This document shows, piece by piece, positions 1 through 7,303 of a stretch of 13,334 bases of DNA. Numbering within the stretch: position 1 is the stretch's first letter; every line of letters begins with the position of its first letter. Location of the stretch: positions 1-13,334 of the forward strand of contig JAWUYY010000026.1 of the NCBI GenBank assembly GCA_034110565.1, given 5' to 3'. The position numbers were made by a program, and so were the translations under genes. The notes beneath the pieces were generated by a model. It made no database searches. It saw only the letters and a list, made by a program, of their open reading frames with translations, and was not told the origin of the DNA. Origin of the DNA: Bermanella sp034110565 (lineage in GTDB: Bacteria > Pseudomonadota > Gammaproteobacteria > Pseudomonadales > Oceanobacteraceae).

Positions 1-1
1 C

Positions 2-148
2 GGCAGAGAATACATCATTCCTAAAGCGACGGATTCTCGTCTACTAGGTATCGTATCAAATGCAGTTGCACAAGCCGCTGTTGATACAGGTGTGGCTTCT
101 TTGCCTATGCCTGCTAACTATCCGCTTAAGTCTATTGCAGACATTTAA
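2..148 (+). CDS. C-terminal end of a probable malic enzyme (partial)
   Basis: The window opens inside a reading frame that ends at TAA 146-148 and gives 48 residues. It begins GREYIIPKATDSRL and continues through an Ala/Val-rich helix (VAQAAVDTGVAS) followed by a proline turn. Short NAD(P)-dependent malic enzymes (about 420 residues, converting malate to pyruvate and CO2 in the cytoplasm) typically end with EYIIPKPFDPRL, an AVAQAAMDSGVA-like helix and a short tail, and this fits well. There is no room for the C-terminal phosphotransacetylase-like domain of MaeB, so a short-form enzyme is implied. The catalytic domain lies outside the window, so the identification rests on the tail only. A terminator follows about 60 bp after the stop. 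Confidence 0.65.
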   Translation, partial: GREYIIPKATDSRLLGIVSNAVAQAAVDTGVASLPMPANYPLKSIADI

Positions 149-210
149 GCGAATAACAGTGTTGAGGTTTGTGCTTGCCTTGTGAGCGTGTCGCTCAATA
201 TCTGCTTATA

Positions 211-240
211 AAAAAGCCCGAAAAATTTTCGGGCTTTTTT
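211..240 (+). terminator. Rho-independent terminator, possibly bidirectional
   Basis: A near-perfect palindrome has A5-GCCCG-A4 on the left arm and T4-CGGGC-T5+ on the right, so a GC core is flanked by A and T runs on both strands. It can end transcription of the malic enzyme on the plus strand. Because of its symmetry it can also stop minus-strand transcripts arriving from the gene pair at 373-1327. The remaining 241-372 stretch shows nothing else I can recognise. Confidence 0.88.
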
Positions 241-372
241 ATGCTGATGACGCTTATTAGTGACGATTAATTAAGTGATCAGAAACCCTCCAAATTATCC
301 TCATGATTAATTTATAGTGATAGTGATTAGTTCTAGTGCTTTGTATTTCTGGGTATTTGATTTGTGCTTGCG

Positions 373-744
373 TTAATCGTATACGCTAACCTTGGTTGGG
401 CGTGCGGTCATCGGAGTATTTCTCCATCTAGTCCAAAAGCTGCTGGCATCTTGCGCTTTTATACCTATGCAACCAAGTGTTCCCGGTTTATTTCCGTCAG
501 GATGTATGCCAAAGCCATATCGATGAGTTGAAAATTGAGGATCTATAGGAATAAACCAACGACTACCTGTTAGAGTGTTTTCATATGAATTCTTCAATTG
601 ATTACTATCGACAGCTTTATAAATCTCGATTCTATAATCTCCAATTGGAAGTTGTCCTTCGCCATAAGGGCCTGTAACTGACTTATAGTTTTCTGCCCCC
701 CAAATTAAGATGCCAGTCTTCCTATTGAATGTTAAGTCACTCAT
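373..744 (-). CDS. L,D-transpeptidase-like cysteine enzyme (DUF2778/Tlde1-like), candidate peptidoglycan-targeting effector
   Basis: This is a 123-residue protein. I start it at ATG 744-742 because a strong Shine-Dalgarno AAGGAGA lies 8 bases upstream; in-frame ATGs at 762 and 780 lack such a site. An N-terminal TGILIWG... TGPYGEGQLPIGDYRI segment (about 10-39) resembles the start of DUF2778 and YkuD-type domains. The catalytic-looking motif is H81-P-D-G...G-T-L-G-C92-I, with His and Cys spaced as in L,D-transpeptidase-fold enzymes, but without the SHGC of classical YkuD. No signal peptide or membrane segment is visible. In Tlde1, a type VI secretion effector of this fold, the enzyme attacks peptidoglycan tetrapeptides; that role here is inference. 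The first bases overlap the end of the upstream lipoprotein gene by 8 bp, indicating translational coupling. It could instead be a phage-type or housekeeping wall enzyme. No secretion gene is nearby. Confidence 0.72.
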   Translation of the reverse strand: MSDLTFNRKTGILIWGAENYKSVTGPYGEGQLPIGDYRIEIYKAVDSNQLKNSYENTLTGSRWFIPIDPQFSTHRYGFGIHPDGNKPGTLGCIGIKAQDASSFWTRWRNTPMTARPTKVSVYD

Positions 745-1327
745 TTTTATTTTCTCCTTCATAATAGCTGGCGGTATCAATGGTTAATGTAATTAAGCTT
801 TTAGATGTATTATTTTTTATAAATGAAGACATTACACGCTGAGTATCTTTAGCATATAACCGAGATAAAGAATCTATAGTTGATTCTGTGAGGGCAGCAT
901 TTGATGGGTTCAGAGTGGAAACTAATTTGTCCAATGCGAGATCAGATGTGCTTGATAAGGATATTAATAGTTCAAAGTATGGCGGTAGAAAAGTAATAGG
1001 ATATCCCAAGTCACTATGTATTTTCCAAATTGCTTTTTGGGCTTCAATACTTGGGAAGTTTTTTATAAATAAAGACTGGTCTTTCGCGCTCATTGTCTTT
1101 TTTGCATTAATATAGTATTTGCAAATAGAACTTTCCATTTCCTTGTTTATTTTTTTAATTTCAACTTCTGTTAATAGAAGTTCTCCAAGGAAAATACATG
1201 ACTTGTATTGTTCTTCGGAGTCGTCTGAAATTGCATGTTGTAATAGTGTTGATTCTATTGATGCATTATTGCTACATGTACAGCCTATTGTTGAGAATAT
1301 AACGATTAGTAATATAAGAGTTTTCAT
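737..1327 (-). CDS. Predicted lipoprotein, candidate immunity partner of the downstream enzyme
   Basis: This is a 196-residue protein starting at ATG 1327-1325. I prefer this start over the in-frame ATG at 1369 because it places a lysine and a hydrophobic stretch (MKTLILLIVIFSTIGC) directly at the N-terminus, ending in a lipobox-like T-I-G-C16. The Thr at -3 is not ideal for a lipobox, but a second Cys at +3 also fits an envelope protein. The remainder looks mostly helical and charged, with no family I recognise. An exported or lipid-anchored product encoded immediately before a cell-wall cysteine enzyme, with overlapping genes, fits an immunity protein that neutralises the enzyme in the periplasm. 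That is inference from context. The coding region is AT-rich and the Shine-Dalgarno is weak (TAGG about 8-10 bases upstream). Confidence 0.62.
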   Translation of the reverse strand: MKTLILLIVIFSTIGCTCSNNASIESTLLQHAISDDSEEQYKSCIFLGELLLTEVEIKKINKEMESSICKYYINAKKTMSAKDQSLFIKNFPSIEAQKAIWKIHSDLGYPITFLPPYFELLISLSSTSDLALDKLVSTLNPSNAALTESTIDSLSRLYAKDTQRVMSSFIKNNTSKSLITLTIDTASYYEGENKNE

Positions 1328-1474
1328 GGGTAGCCTATATTTAGAATATCTTGAAAGTATAGATATCATGTAATGTGAGTCTATTAGTAAAAAGTACCAT
1401 GTTCTTAGGCTCTGATTTGAACTATTAGGACTTTTGTGATAAGCCTCTCAGAATATTCAGTTTAAGACCACAAC

Positions 1475-1503
1475 TTGAGATATAACTTAAAACAACGTAT
1501 AAC
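1475..1503 (+). promoter_or_regulatory. Sigma70-type promoter of the cobalamin operon
   Basis: A TTGAGA -35 box at 1475-1480 and a TATAAC -10 box at 1498-1503 are separated by exactly 17 bases, each box one base from consensus. Transcription would start near 1510, immediately before the riboswitch, so the position is coherent with the downstream element. Between the lipoprotein gene and this promoter (1370-1474) I see no further feature. Confidence 0.7.
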
Positions 1504-1512
1504 AAGCGCCAC

Positions 1513-1650
1513 ATGTTATTCGGTGCCTAGCACCATCAGGGAATACGGTGAGTCGACTATATTGGTCAGACAAGTCCGTAACTGTACCCGCAACTGTAAG
1601 GGTTTTACTGCAAAGTAAAACTTAAGTCAGATACCTGAAATAGCACTGTA
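1513..1650 (+). ncRNA. Cobalamin (AdoCbl) riboswitch
   Basis: The hallmark blocks occur in the right order: CGGTGCCTAGCACC (1521-1534), GGGAATACGGTGAG (1539-1552), CCGTAACTGTACCCGCAACTGTAA (in pieces from 1576 to 1599), and the B12 box AAGTCAGATACCTG (1624-1637). A hairpin GTTTTACTgcAAAGTAAAAC (1602-1621) sits between the last two. In this riboswitch class adenosylcobalamin binding closes the structure and lowers downstream expression. The element lies just after the predicted start site and ahead of six B12 genes, so it should control the whole operon. The exact outer boundaries are approximate. Confidence 0.93.
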
Positions 1651-1670
1651 TTGAACCGGGCGGGACTACC

Positions 1671-1713
1671 TGGCAATGGTCTTTTTACTTGTGGTGTCAT
1701 GCCATTTGTTTTT
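1671..1713 (+). terminator. Possible attenuator hairpin of the riboswitch expression platform
   Basis: The left arm TGGCAATG (1671-1678) pairs with CATGCCA (1698-1704) through 7 bp with one bulged A, and is followed by TTTGTTTTT (1705-1713). This could be an intrinsic terminator formed when the riboswitch is bound. GC-rich bases just upstream (ACCGGGCGGG, 1655-1664) could pair with GCCCG near 1721, which would offer a competing fold. The loop is long (19 nt) and the stem modest, so a translational mode is also possible. Confidence 0.4.
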
Positions 1714-1767
1714 CTGATCTGCCCGTTATTCTCGGTTTAGAGTTCACCGTTTGGTGATGGAGCCGTG

Positions 1768-1947
1768 ATGTTAAGAATACCTTTGTTTTTATCTTCCTAC
1801 TTGCTGTTACTGCCCAGTACTCCTTTCGCTATTTTAAAATTAAGATGGCTTTCGTCGGTGTTATTTTCGGTTTTTTATATAATCACAATAAGTTGTGTGT
1901 TGAGCGTGATATTCATACACAATTTAATGAGGTGTAAAAGAAATTAA
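1768..1947 (+). CDS. Small hydrophobic ORF between riboswitch and cbiB
   Basis: This is a 59-residue frame. ATG 1768 is favoured over GTG 1765 because GGAG at 1759-1762 gives a 5-base spacing. The first ~21 residues (MLRIPLFLSSYLLLLPSTPFA) look like a signal peptide or first transmembrane helix. A second hydrophobic segment spans about residues 29-52, and the tail is basic (MRCKRN). The stop is one base before the cbiB ATG, so its translation could feed cbiB. I recognise no family; it lacks the histidine-rich tail of CbtB. It may be a genuine small membrane protein, a leader ORF linking riboswitch control to cbiB, or the 5' remnant of a lost outer-membrane receptor gene. Whether it is expressed as a functional protein is uncertain. 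Confidence 0.45.
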   Translation: MLRIPLFLSSYLLLLPSTPFAILKLRWLSSVLFSVFYIITISCVLSVIFIHNLMRCKRN

Positions 1948-1948
1948 G

Positions 1949-2920
1949 ATGAGTTTGTTACTCGATAATATGTTGTTAGAAAGCGCGCTTATTATAAGCG
2001 CACTCGTGCTCGATGCGCTGTTTGGTGAAGTGAAGCGTCATCACCCATTAATTGTGTTTGGCAATCTCGCTACACGATGTGAAGCAATGTTTTACCCTAA
2101 AAAAGACACTGGTAATAAAGCGATGATAGTTCGAGGTGCAATGTGTTGGTGTGTTGCGGTATTTATACCCGCCAGTGTTTTGTGTGGGCTGTATATTATG
2201 AGCCCTAATTGGTTGCAAATACTATTAGCGGTTTTGATTTTATATGTCGCAATCGGTGCACGCAGCTTGGCTGAACATGGTGATGAAGTCGTCAGTCCAT
2301 TAGTGCATAACGATATGGCTAGCGCCCGACAGCAGCTAAGCATGATTGTGAGTCGAGATACTCAGGATTTAAACGAAGCGCAAATTAGCAGTGCTGCAGT
2401 TGAAACCATTACTGAGAATACACACGATGCCGTGATCGCGCCCATTTTTTGGTTTTTAGTATTGGGTGTGCCAGGCGTGATTCTCTTTCGTTTAACGAAT
2501 ACGCTGGATGCCATGTGGGGTTATCGCAATGACCGCTATGAGTACTTTGGTAAATTTAGCGCGCGGTTTGATGATGTAGTGGGCTGGCCCAGTGCTAGGC
2601 TTACGGTTGCTTTATTTATACTAGTGAGCTTTTTAAAAGGGAGAATAAAAGGTTGCTGGCGTATTTATACTTGGGCGCGCCGTTGGTATAGCCCAAATGC
2701 AGGGCCAGTCATGGCGGCCGGAGCATTTGTACTGAATGTACGTTTAGGTGGCCCTGCGCCTTATCATGGCGTGCTAAAATCAAGGCCTTGGTTAGGTGAT
2801 ATTGAAAGCACTGCTCCAAAAGCTGCTCATATTAAACAAGCCATTGGCTTGATGTATCAAAGTACTTACGCTTTGGTGATTATTTTATTAGTTATAGGCG
2901 CCATGCAATGGCTTTATTAG
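1949..2920 (+). CDS. cbiB: Adenosylcobinamide-phosphate synthase CbiB (CobD)
   Basis: This is a 323-residue integral membrane protein of the CbiB/CobD family, close to the usual family length. The family attaches (R)-1-amino-2-propanol or its phosphate to adenosylcobyric acid, giving adenosylcobinamide (phosphate), at the inner membrane. Seen in the sequence are the N-terminal hydrophobic helix with LDALFGE and HHPLIVFG (about 21-38), the family signature ETITENTHDAVIAPIFW (about 152-168), NTLDAMWGYRNDRYEYFGKFSARFDD shortly after it, and hydrophobic stretches near 11-23, 66-84, 89-104 and the C-terminus. The start follows the small ORF by one base and its Shine-Dalgarno is weak, so coupling is likely. 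The 3' end overlaps btuD by 13 bp. Its partner for making the aminopropanol arm is the decarboxylase at 4693. (The name cobD is used for this enzyme in Pseudomonas.). Confidence 0.95.
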   Translation: MSLLLDNMLLESALIISALVLDALFGEVKRHHPLIVFGNLATRCEAMFYPKKDTGNKAMIVRGAMCWCVAVFIPASVLCGLYIMSPNWLQILLAVLILYVAIGARSLAEHGDEVVSPLVHNDMASARQQLSMIVSRDTQDLNEAQISSAAVETITENTHDAVIAPIFWFLVLGVPGVILFRLTNTLDAMWGYRNDRYEYFGKFSARFDDVVGWPSARLTVALFILVSFLKGRIKGCWRIYTWARRWYSPNAGPVMAAGAFVLNVRLGGPAPYHGVLKSRPWLGDIESTAPKAAHIKQAIGLMYQSTYALVIILLVIGAMQWLY

Positions 2921-3678
2921 AAACACACAATTTATGTTGGCAAGTCGGTGATAAAGCCATTGTGGATGATGTGAGCTTTAGTATTAGCAAAGGCCAGTTT
3001 GTGGGATTAATCGGCCCTAATGGAGCCGGCAAGTCGAGCTTGATGCGTTGCCTTTATCGAGTGAATGGACCTACCGCTGGTAAAGTGTTGTTTGAAGACA
3101 ATAATATTTGGCAGTTATCGGCAAAAGACAATGCGAAGAATATGTCTGTTATTTTACAAGAGCATAGCGATCATCTTGGGTTGACGGTAAAAGATGTGGT
3201 CTCTCAAGGTCTAACACCTCATAAAAAATTATTTCAATGGGATGATGAGAGCGATGTAGCGCAAATAGAAACGGTTATGCAGAAAATGGATATTAAAGAG
3301 TTAACGCATAAACCCTTTCAATTGCTGTCAGGGGGAGAAAAACAACGAGTCATGTTAGCTCGCGCCTTAGTGCAAAATACAGAACTATTGATTATGGATG
3401 AGCCGACTAATCATTTAGATGTGCATTATCAAACCGAAATTATGCTTAAAGTTAAATCATTACAAAAAACAATATTAGCATCCTTCCATGACTTAAATTT
3501 AGCAGCGGCATTTTGTGATTATTTATTAGTGTTAGATAAAGGTAAGTTGGTGGCTAGTGGTACGCCTGAAGTCGTACTAACACAAGACCTGATTAAAAAT
3601 GTGTTCCGCACACAAGCCGTTGTTGATAGACACCCTGAAAATAGCCATCCAAGAATTACGTATCAATATCATGATTAA
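2908..3678 (+). CDS. btuD: Cobalamin ABC transporter ATP-binding protein BtuD
   Basis: This is a 256-residue ATPase of the FecE/BtuD family that powers B12 import on the cytoplasmic face of the inner membrane. All ABC motifs are intact: Walker A GPNGAGKSS (36-44), Q-loop Q84, signature LSGGEKQR (140-147), Walker B LLIMDEP (160-166), D-loop NHLD and H-loop H194. The ATG sits inside the last codons of cbiB (13-bp overlap, different frame), and its end overlaps btuC by 8 bp. The neighbours btuC and btuF and the upstream B12 riboswitch make a corrinoid substrate much more likely than iron-siderophore, which the same ATPase family also serves. Confidence 0.93.
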   Translation: MALLETHNLCWQVGDKAIVDDVSFSISKGQFVGLIGPNGAGKSSLMRCLYRVNGPTAGKVLFEDNNIWQLSAKDNAKNMSVILQEHSDHLGLTVKDVVSQGLTPHKKLFQWDDESDVAQIETVMQKMDIKELTHKPFQLLSGGEKQRVMLARALVQNTELLIMDEPTNHLDVHYQTEIMLKVKSLQKTILASFHDLNLAAAFCDYLLVLDKGKLVASGTPEVVLTQDLIKNVFRTQAVVDRHPENSHPRITYQYHD

Positions 3679-4696
3679 ATTAATCAGTTATCTATTAATC
3701 GCATTTTTTATTGTATTGGCCAGCGCTGTTTTAGCCGTGAGCTTTGGTGCAGTAAATATTTCCAGCGGTGATGTGCTATCGGTTTTGTGGAGCCTTGTAG
3801 GTGGCGACAGTGATGTAGCAGAAATCAAGCAACGTATTATTCTTGAGTTGCGTATTCCTCGTTTAATTCTTGCCTTTTTAACCGGCGCGGGCCTTTCATT
3901 AGCCGGTGCGGTTTTACAAATGGTAACCCGTAATCCATTAGCGGATCCTTACTTATTTGGTATTGCATCGGGCGCATCTTTTGGTGCTGTACTGGTCATA
4001 GCGTCAACGACAGGGGCTGGTTTAACCGGGCTGGCTATTGGACAGATGGGTATCACCACAGGTGCATTTATTGGTGCGGCTTTTTCGGTTTTAATTGTGC
4101 TGAGTTTGGCTGGGCGCGGTGTACAGATTGAACGCATGTTGCTTGCCGGTGTTGCCGCCTCCTTTATGTTCAGTGCAGGTACTAGCTTGGTGTTATATGC
4201 GTCTGATCCAGAGGCAGCTGCATCATTATTATTTTGGACATTAGGCAGTTTTACTCGCGCTAATTGGAGTAACTTGTTAGTGCCAAGTGTTGTGATTATT
4301 TTCTGTCTGATTTTATTTTTAGGTTATTCGCGAGCGCTAAAAGCAGTATTGGCAGGTGATGAAACAGCGAAAACATTAGGTGTAAATGTGGTGCGTTTAC
4401 GCATGGGTATGCTGTTGTTAAGTTCATTGCTTACGGCCACTCTTGTTGCGAATACGGGTGGTATTGGTTTCGTGGGTTTAATGATTCCACATATTGTACG
4501 CCGTTTATTACAGGCTCATCAGCAGTATGTATTGTTAGCTTGTGTGGTATTTGGTGGTGTGTTCATGGTGTGGGTAGATGTATTGGCACGTTCATTAGTG
4601 GCCAATAACGAATTACCTGTCGGTGTGATTACCGCGGCGATTGGTAGCGTGTTCTTTTTATTGGTGTTGCGTAAACGTTCATGGATTGATTCGTGA
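3671..4696 (+). CDS. btuC: Cobalamin ABC transporter permease BtuC
   Basis: This is a 341-residue polytopic permease of the FecCD/BtuC family with about ten hydrophobic segments; two copies form the inner-membrane channel. Family marks include LRIPRLILAFLTGAGLSLAG, followed by VLQMVTRNPLADPYLFGI, and later GGIGFVGLMIPHIVRRLL and the C-terminal LPVGVITAAIGSVFFLLVL. I chose ATG 3671 because it forms an ATGATTAA overlap (8 bp) with the btuD stop and is followed at once by the first helix. An in-frame ATG at 3599 would add a polar 24-residue extension lying entirely inside btuD. The gene ends in a GTGA overlap with the next start. Confidence 0.94.
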   Translation: MIKLISYLLIAFFIVLASAVLAVSFGAVNISSGDVLSVLWSLVGGDSDVAEIKQRIILELRIPRLILAFLTGAGLSLAGAVLQMVTRNPLADPYLFGIASGASFGAVLVIASTTGAGLTGLAIGQMGITTGAFIGAAFSVLIVLSLAGRGVQIERMLLAGVAASFMFSAGTSLVLYASDPEAAASLLFWTLGSFTRANWSNLLVPSVVIIFCLILFLGYSRALKAVLAGDETAKTLGVNVVRLRMGMLLLSSLLTATLVANTGGIGFVGLMIPHIVRRLLQAHQQYVLLACVVFGGVFMVWVDVLARSLVANNELPVGVITAAIGSVFFLLVLRKRSWIDS

Positions 4697-5754
4697 GTAC
4701 AGTATGTTTGCCATTATCTCACCACCCTGCACACGGTGGCCAATTAGATTTTTATGCTAAGCACTATGGCATAGCAAAAAGCGAATGGCTGGATTTAAGT
4801 ACAGGCATTAACCCTAATGCTTACCCACAGGCTTTGTTGCCAGAGTATGTATTGCGTGATTTGCCAAGTGAAGACGATGGGCTTGAGCAAGTAGCTTGTG
4901 AATATTATGGTTGCGACGCGTTATTAATGGTACCGGGCTCAAGTTGGGCCATTACGCAATTACCAATGACGCTTAAAGACGCTTGCCCGGATATTAAGTC
5001 TATATTGCTTCCTTGTGTGGGTTATAAAGAACATGAAAAATCATGGCGAGCATTGGATGTTGAAATGGTATTTTATGATGGGCTGCCAAGTGATAAACAA
5101 TTAGAGCATTGCGATGTATGTGTATTGATCAACCCAAATAACCCAACAGCAGACTTGTACACTCGTGAAAATGTTTTAACTATCGCTGAAAAACTCAAAT
5201 GTAAAAAAAGCGTTCTGATAGTCGATGAAGCTTTTATGGATGCCACACCACAACATAGTGTGATAACGGATAAAATTGATAATGTTATTGTCTTGCGTTC
5301 GTTAGGGAAATTTTTTGGATTAGCGGGTTTACGTGTGGGCAGTATAATAGCCAATACAATAATATTGAATAGATTAAGATCTCAGTTGCCACCTTGGGCA
5401 TTAAGTCACCCAGCTCGTTTCGTTGCCAAGCAAGCGCTGCAAGATAAGCAATGGATTACACAAACGCAAGATAGCCTAAAACAACAAAGTGAAAGCCTTA
5501 AAGATCTATGTGAATCAGTGTTGTTACCAGTGATGAGTAATATAAAGATAGTGAAAAATCCACTATTTGTGACGATCTTTTTTGATTCATCAATATGTGC
5601 GCAGCAGTATCATCATTATTTAGCTGAACAAGGCATATTGACGCGATTACTAGATGAAAAAAATTCTATTCGATTAGGTTTGCCAGGAAATTCAAAAAAA
5701 AATTGGCAACGTTTAAATAATTGTTTACAGAAAATGGTAATGAAATCAAAGTAA
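4693..5754 (+). CDS. cobC: Threonine-phosphate decarboxylase, CobC/CobD type (PLP enzyme)
   Basis: This is a 353-residue fold-type I PLP enzyme of the CobC/CobD (threonine-phosphate decarboxylase) branch, related to histidinol-phosphate aminotransferase. It converts L-threonine O-3-phosphate to (R)-1-amino-2-propanol phosphate in the cytoplasm, which CbiB uses. Visible features are the N-terminal HHPAHGGQ (10-17) with DLSTGINPNAYP typical of the branch, NPNNPT (147-152), DEAFMD (178-183), the Schiff-base lysine in SLGKFFGLAGLR (K206), and a C-terminal arginine in SIRLGLPG. Translation starts at GTG in a 4-base GTGA overlap with the btuC stop. The symbol is cobC in Pseudomonas nomenclature and cobD in Salmonella. 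No competing start codon is better placed. Confidence 0.92.
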   Translation: MSTVCLPLSHHPAHGGQLDFYAKHYGIAKSEWLDLSTGINPNAYPQALLPEYVLRDLPSEDDGLEQVACEYYGCDALLMVPGSSWAITQLPMTLKDACPDIKSILLPCVGYKEHEKSWRALDVEMVFYDGLPSDKQLEHCDVCVLINPNNPTADLYTRENVLTIAEKLKCKKSVLIVDEAFMDATPQHSVITDKIDNVIVLRSLGKFFGLAGLRVGSIIANTIILNRLRSQLPPWALSHPARFVAKQALQDKQWITQTQDSLKQQSESLKDLCESVLLPVMSNIKIVKNPLFVTIFFDSSICAQQYHHYLAEQGILTRLLDEKNSIRLGLPGNSKKNWQRLNNCLQKMVMKSK

Positions 5755-5764
5755 GGAATATAGC

Positions 5765-6652
5765 GTGACTTCAGTTTTATGGGTATTTAATTCGCACGCT
5801 AAGCAATGCTTAATAGCGTTGCTGTGTTTATTGTGTTTTTCTGGGTTAAGCAAAGCAGACGAGAAAAAAGGCGCGCAGCGCATTATTGCATTAGCACCGC
5901 ATGCGGTAGAGCTGTTATACATGCTTGGAGCAGGTGATCGTATTATTGCCACCACACAATATGCAGACTACCCCGCAGAGGCAAAAGATATTCCTCGTAT
6001 CGGTGGTTATAGTGGTATTCAAATTGAACGAGTATTAGAGCTAAAACCGGATTTAATTATTGCGTGGAAAGGCGGTAATAAAGATCAAGACATAGAGCAA
6101 ATGCAGGCTCTTGGTTTACCTGTCTATTTGAGTATTACTAAAAATCTTGATGATATTCCAAAAGAGATGCTCGCGTTAGGCGATAAACTAGGGTTACAAG
6201 ATACAGCAAAGCAATCAGCGCAGACGTTTAATCGACAGCTTGCACAAATAAGAGAAGAGAATAAAGGTAAGCCAAAAGTAACAGTCTTTTATCAGTTATG
6301 GAGTGAGCCACTACGCGCTATGGCTGCAGGTTCTTGGATTAATGAACTTGTTACAGGTTGTGGCGGCGTGAATATTTTCAGTGATACCTCTCTTGATTAT
6401 CCGCAGGTGAGTATTGAAACCGTACTGCTCGAAAAGCCAGAAGTAATCATTATACCCTCGCAACATGGTAGTAAGGTTGAAGCTGGAGAAAAATGGGCAA
6501 GTTGGCCTGAAATACCAGCAGTAAAAAATCAACATATTCATTTTATCAATGGCGATATTTTACATCGCTTTTCTGGGCGTATATTGCAAGGCATGCAAGC
6601 TGTGTGTGATGTCTTAGATCAAGCCCGCTCAATCAACACTGCAAAACAATAG
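5765..6652 (+). CDS. btuF: Periplasmic cobalamin-binding protein BtuF
   Basis: This is a 295-residue solute-binding protein for the BtuCD importer. An N-terminal signal peptide (hydrophobic core about 15-27, with likely cleavage after SKA31) sends it to the periplasm. The mature part follows the E. coli BtuF pattern closely: RIIALAPHAVELLYMLGAG, YADYPAEAKDIPRIGGY, IERVLELKPDLIIAWKGGN with the conserved Trp-containing B12-contact segment, FYQLWSEPL, CGGVNIFSD and PQVSIETVL. The start is GTG 5765, chosen because TAAGGA (5752-5757, overlapping the cobC stop) is 7 bases upstream. It follows cobC by 10 bp and precedes cobO by 9 bp. Thus the complete BtuCDF importer is encoded in one operon, with the permease and ATPase separated from the binding protein by cobC. 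Confidence 0.93.
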   Translation: MTSVLWVFNSHAKQCLIALLCLLCFSGLSKADEKKGAQRIIALAPHAVELLYMLGAGDRIIATTQYADYPAEAKDIPRIGGYSGIQIERVLELKPDLIIAWKGGNKDQDIEQMQALGLPVYLSITKNLDDIPKEMLALGDKLGLQDTAKQSAQTFNRQLAQIREENKGKPKVTVFYQLWSEPLRAMAAGSWINELVTGCGGVNIFSDTSLDYPQVSIETVLLEKPEVIIIPSQHGSKVEAGEKWASWPEIPAVKNQHIHFINGDILHRFSGRILQGMQAVCDVLDQARSINTAKQ

Positions 6653-6661
6653 GAGCCAAGC

Positions 6662-7282
6662 ATGACTGACCAAGATCAAAAGCATAAACAAAAAATGCAA
6701 AAGCAAAAAGAAAAGGTAGATGCCAGTATTGCTAAGGCCGATATCGAACGTGGCGTGGTGATTGTATTAACCGGTAACGGCAAAGGCAAAAGCAGTTCGG
6801 GTTTTGGTATGGTGCTACGTGCGTTAGGTTATGATCACAAAGTGGGCGTAGTACAATTTATCAAAGGCGCACAGCTAAGCGGTGAAGAAATTTTCTTAAA
6901 AGAAAAGGCCAATTTGTTACCCAATTTTGAACCAGAAGATTTTTATCAAATGGGCACAGGTTTTACGTGGAATACCCAAGATAAAAGCGGTGACATAAAA
7001 GCCGCCGAAGACACATGGGCGGTGGCAGAGCGTATGCTAAAAGATGACCGATATGATTTGGTTTTGCTTGATGAAATAACCTACATGATAGGTTATAAAT
7101 ATTTGGATGAAGAACGTATTCTTAACGCCATAAAGAATCGCCCCGTCGAACAAAGTGTCATTTTAACCGGGCGTGGGGGTGGTAGTGCACTTCAAGAGCT
7201 AGCGGATACAGTATCGGAAGTGAAAGATATTAAGCATGGATATAAGAGTGGTATTAAAGCGCGTAAGGGTGTGGATTTTTAG
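6662..7282 (+). CDS. cobO: Corrinoid adenosyltransferase CobO/BtuR (CobA type)
   Basis: This is a 206-residue ATP:cob(I)alamin adenosyltransferase of the CobA/CobO/BtuR family (E. coli BtuR is 196 residues), a cytoplasmic enzyme that adds the adenosyl ligand to reduced corrinoids. Seen are a lysine-rich N-terminal helix (residues 7-20), a P-loop TGNGKGKSSSGFG (37-49), VVQFIKGA, the aromatic GTGFTWNTQD segment, LVLLDEITYMIGYKYL (Walker B-like) and the C-terminal KHGYKSGIKARKGVDF typical of the family. The Shine-Dalgarno AGGAG (6651-6655) overlaps the btuF stop and is 6 bases from the ATG. It is the last gene of the operon. With cbiB and cobC it permits use of imported incomplete corrinoids, although cobU, cobS and cobT are not in the window. 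Confidence 0.95.
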   Translation: MTDQDQKHKQKMQKQKEKVDASIAKADIERGVVIVLTGNGKGKSSSGFGMVLRALGYDHKVGVVQFIKGAQLSGEEIFLKEKANLLPNFEPEDFYQMGTGFTWNTQDKSGDIKAAEDTWAVAERMLKDDRYDLVLLDEITYMIGYKYLDEERILNAIKNRPVEQSVILTGRGGGSALQELADTVSEVKDIKHGYKSGIKARKGVDF

Positions 7283-7303
7283 ATAAGCCCTTGTGTATAT
7301 CAT

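Noticed and set aside
1325..1369. Upstream ATG at 1369 as the lipoprotein start
   Set aside because: It would place a 14-residue polar extension before the lysine-hydrophobic-lipobox signal, which normally begins at the initiator.
888..1373. Plus-strand open frames of 75 and 84 residues
   Set aside because: They lie antisense within and across the lipoprotein gene, have no Shine-Dalgarno or recognisable domains, and have shadow-like low-complexity composition.
1740..1758. TCACC-gtt-TGGTGA hairpin as a terminator before the small ORF
   Set aside because: The stem is only 5 bp and has no following T run. It may affect access to the Shine-Dalgarno but cannot be called a terminator.
3599..3670. 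Longer btuC start at 3599
   Set aside because: The extension lies wholly inside btuD and adds polar residues before the first helix. ATG 3671 gives the typical 8-bp overlap.
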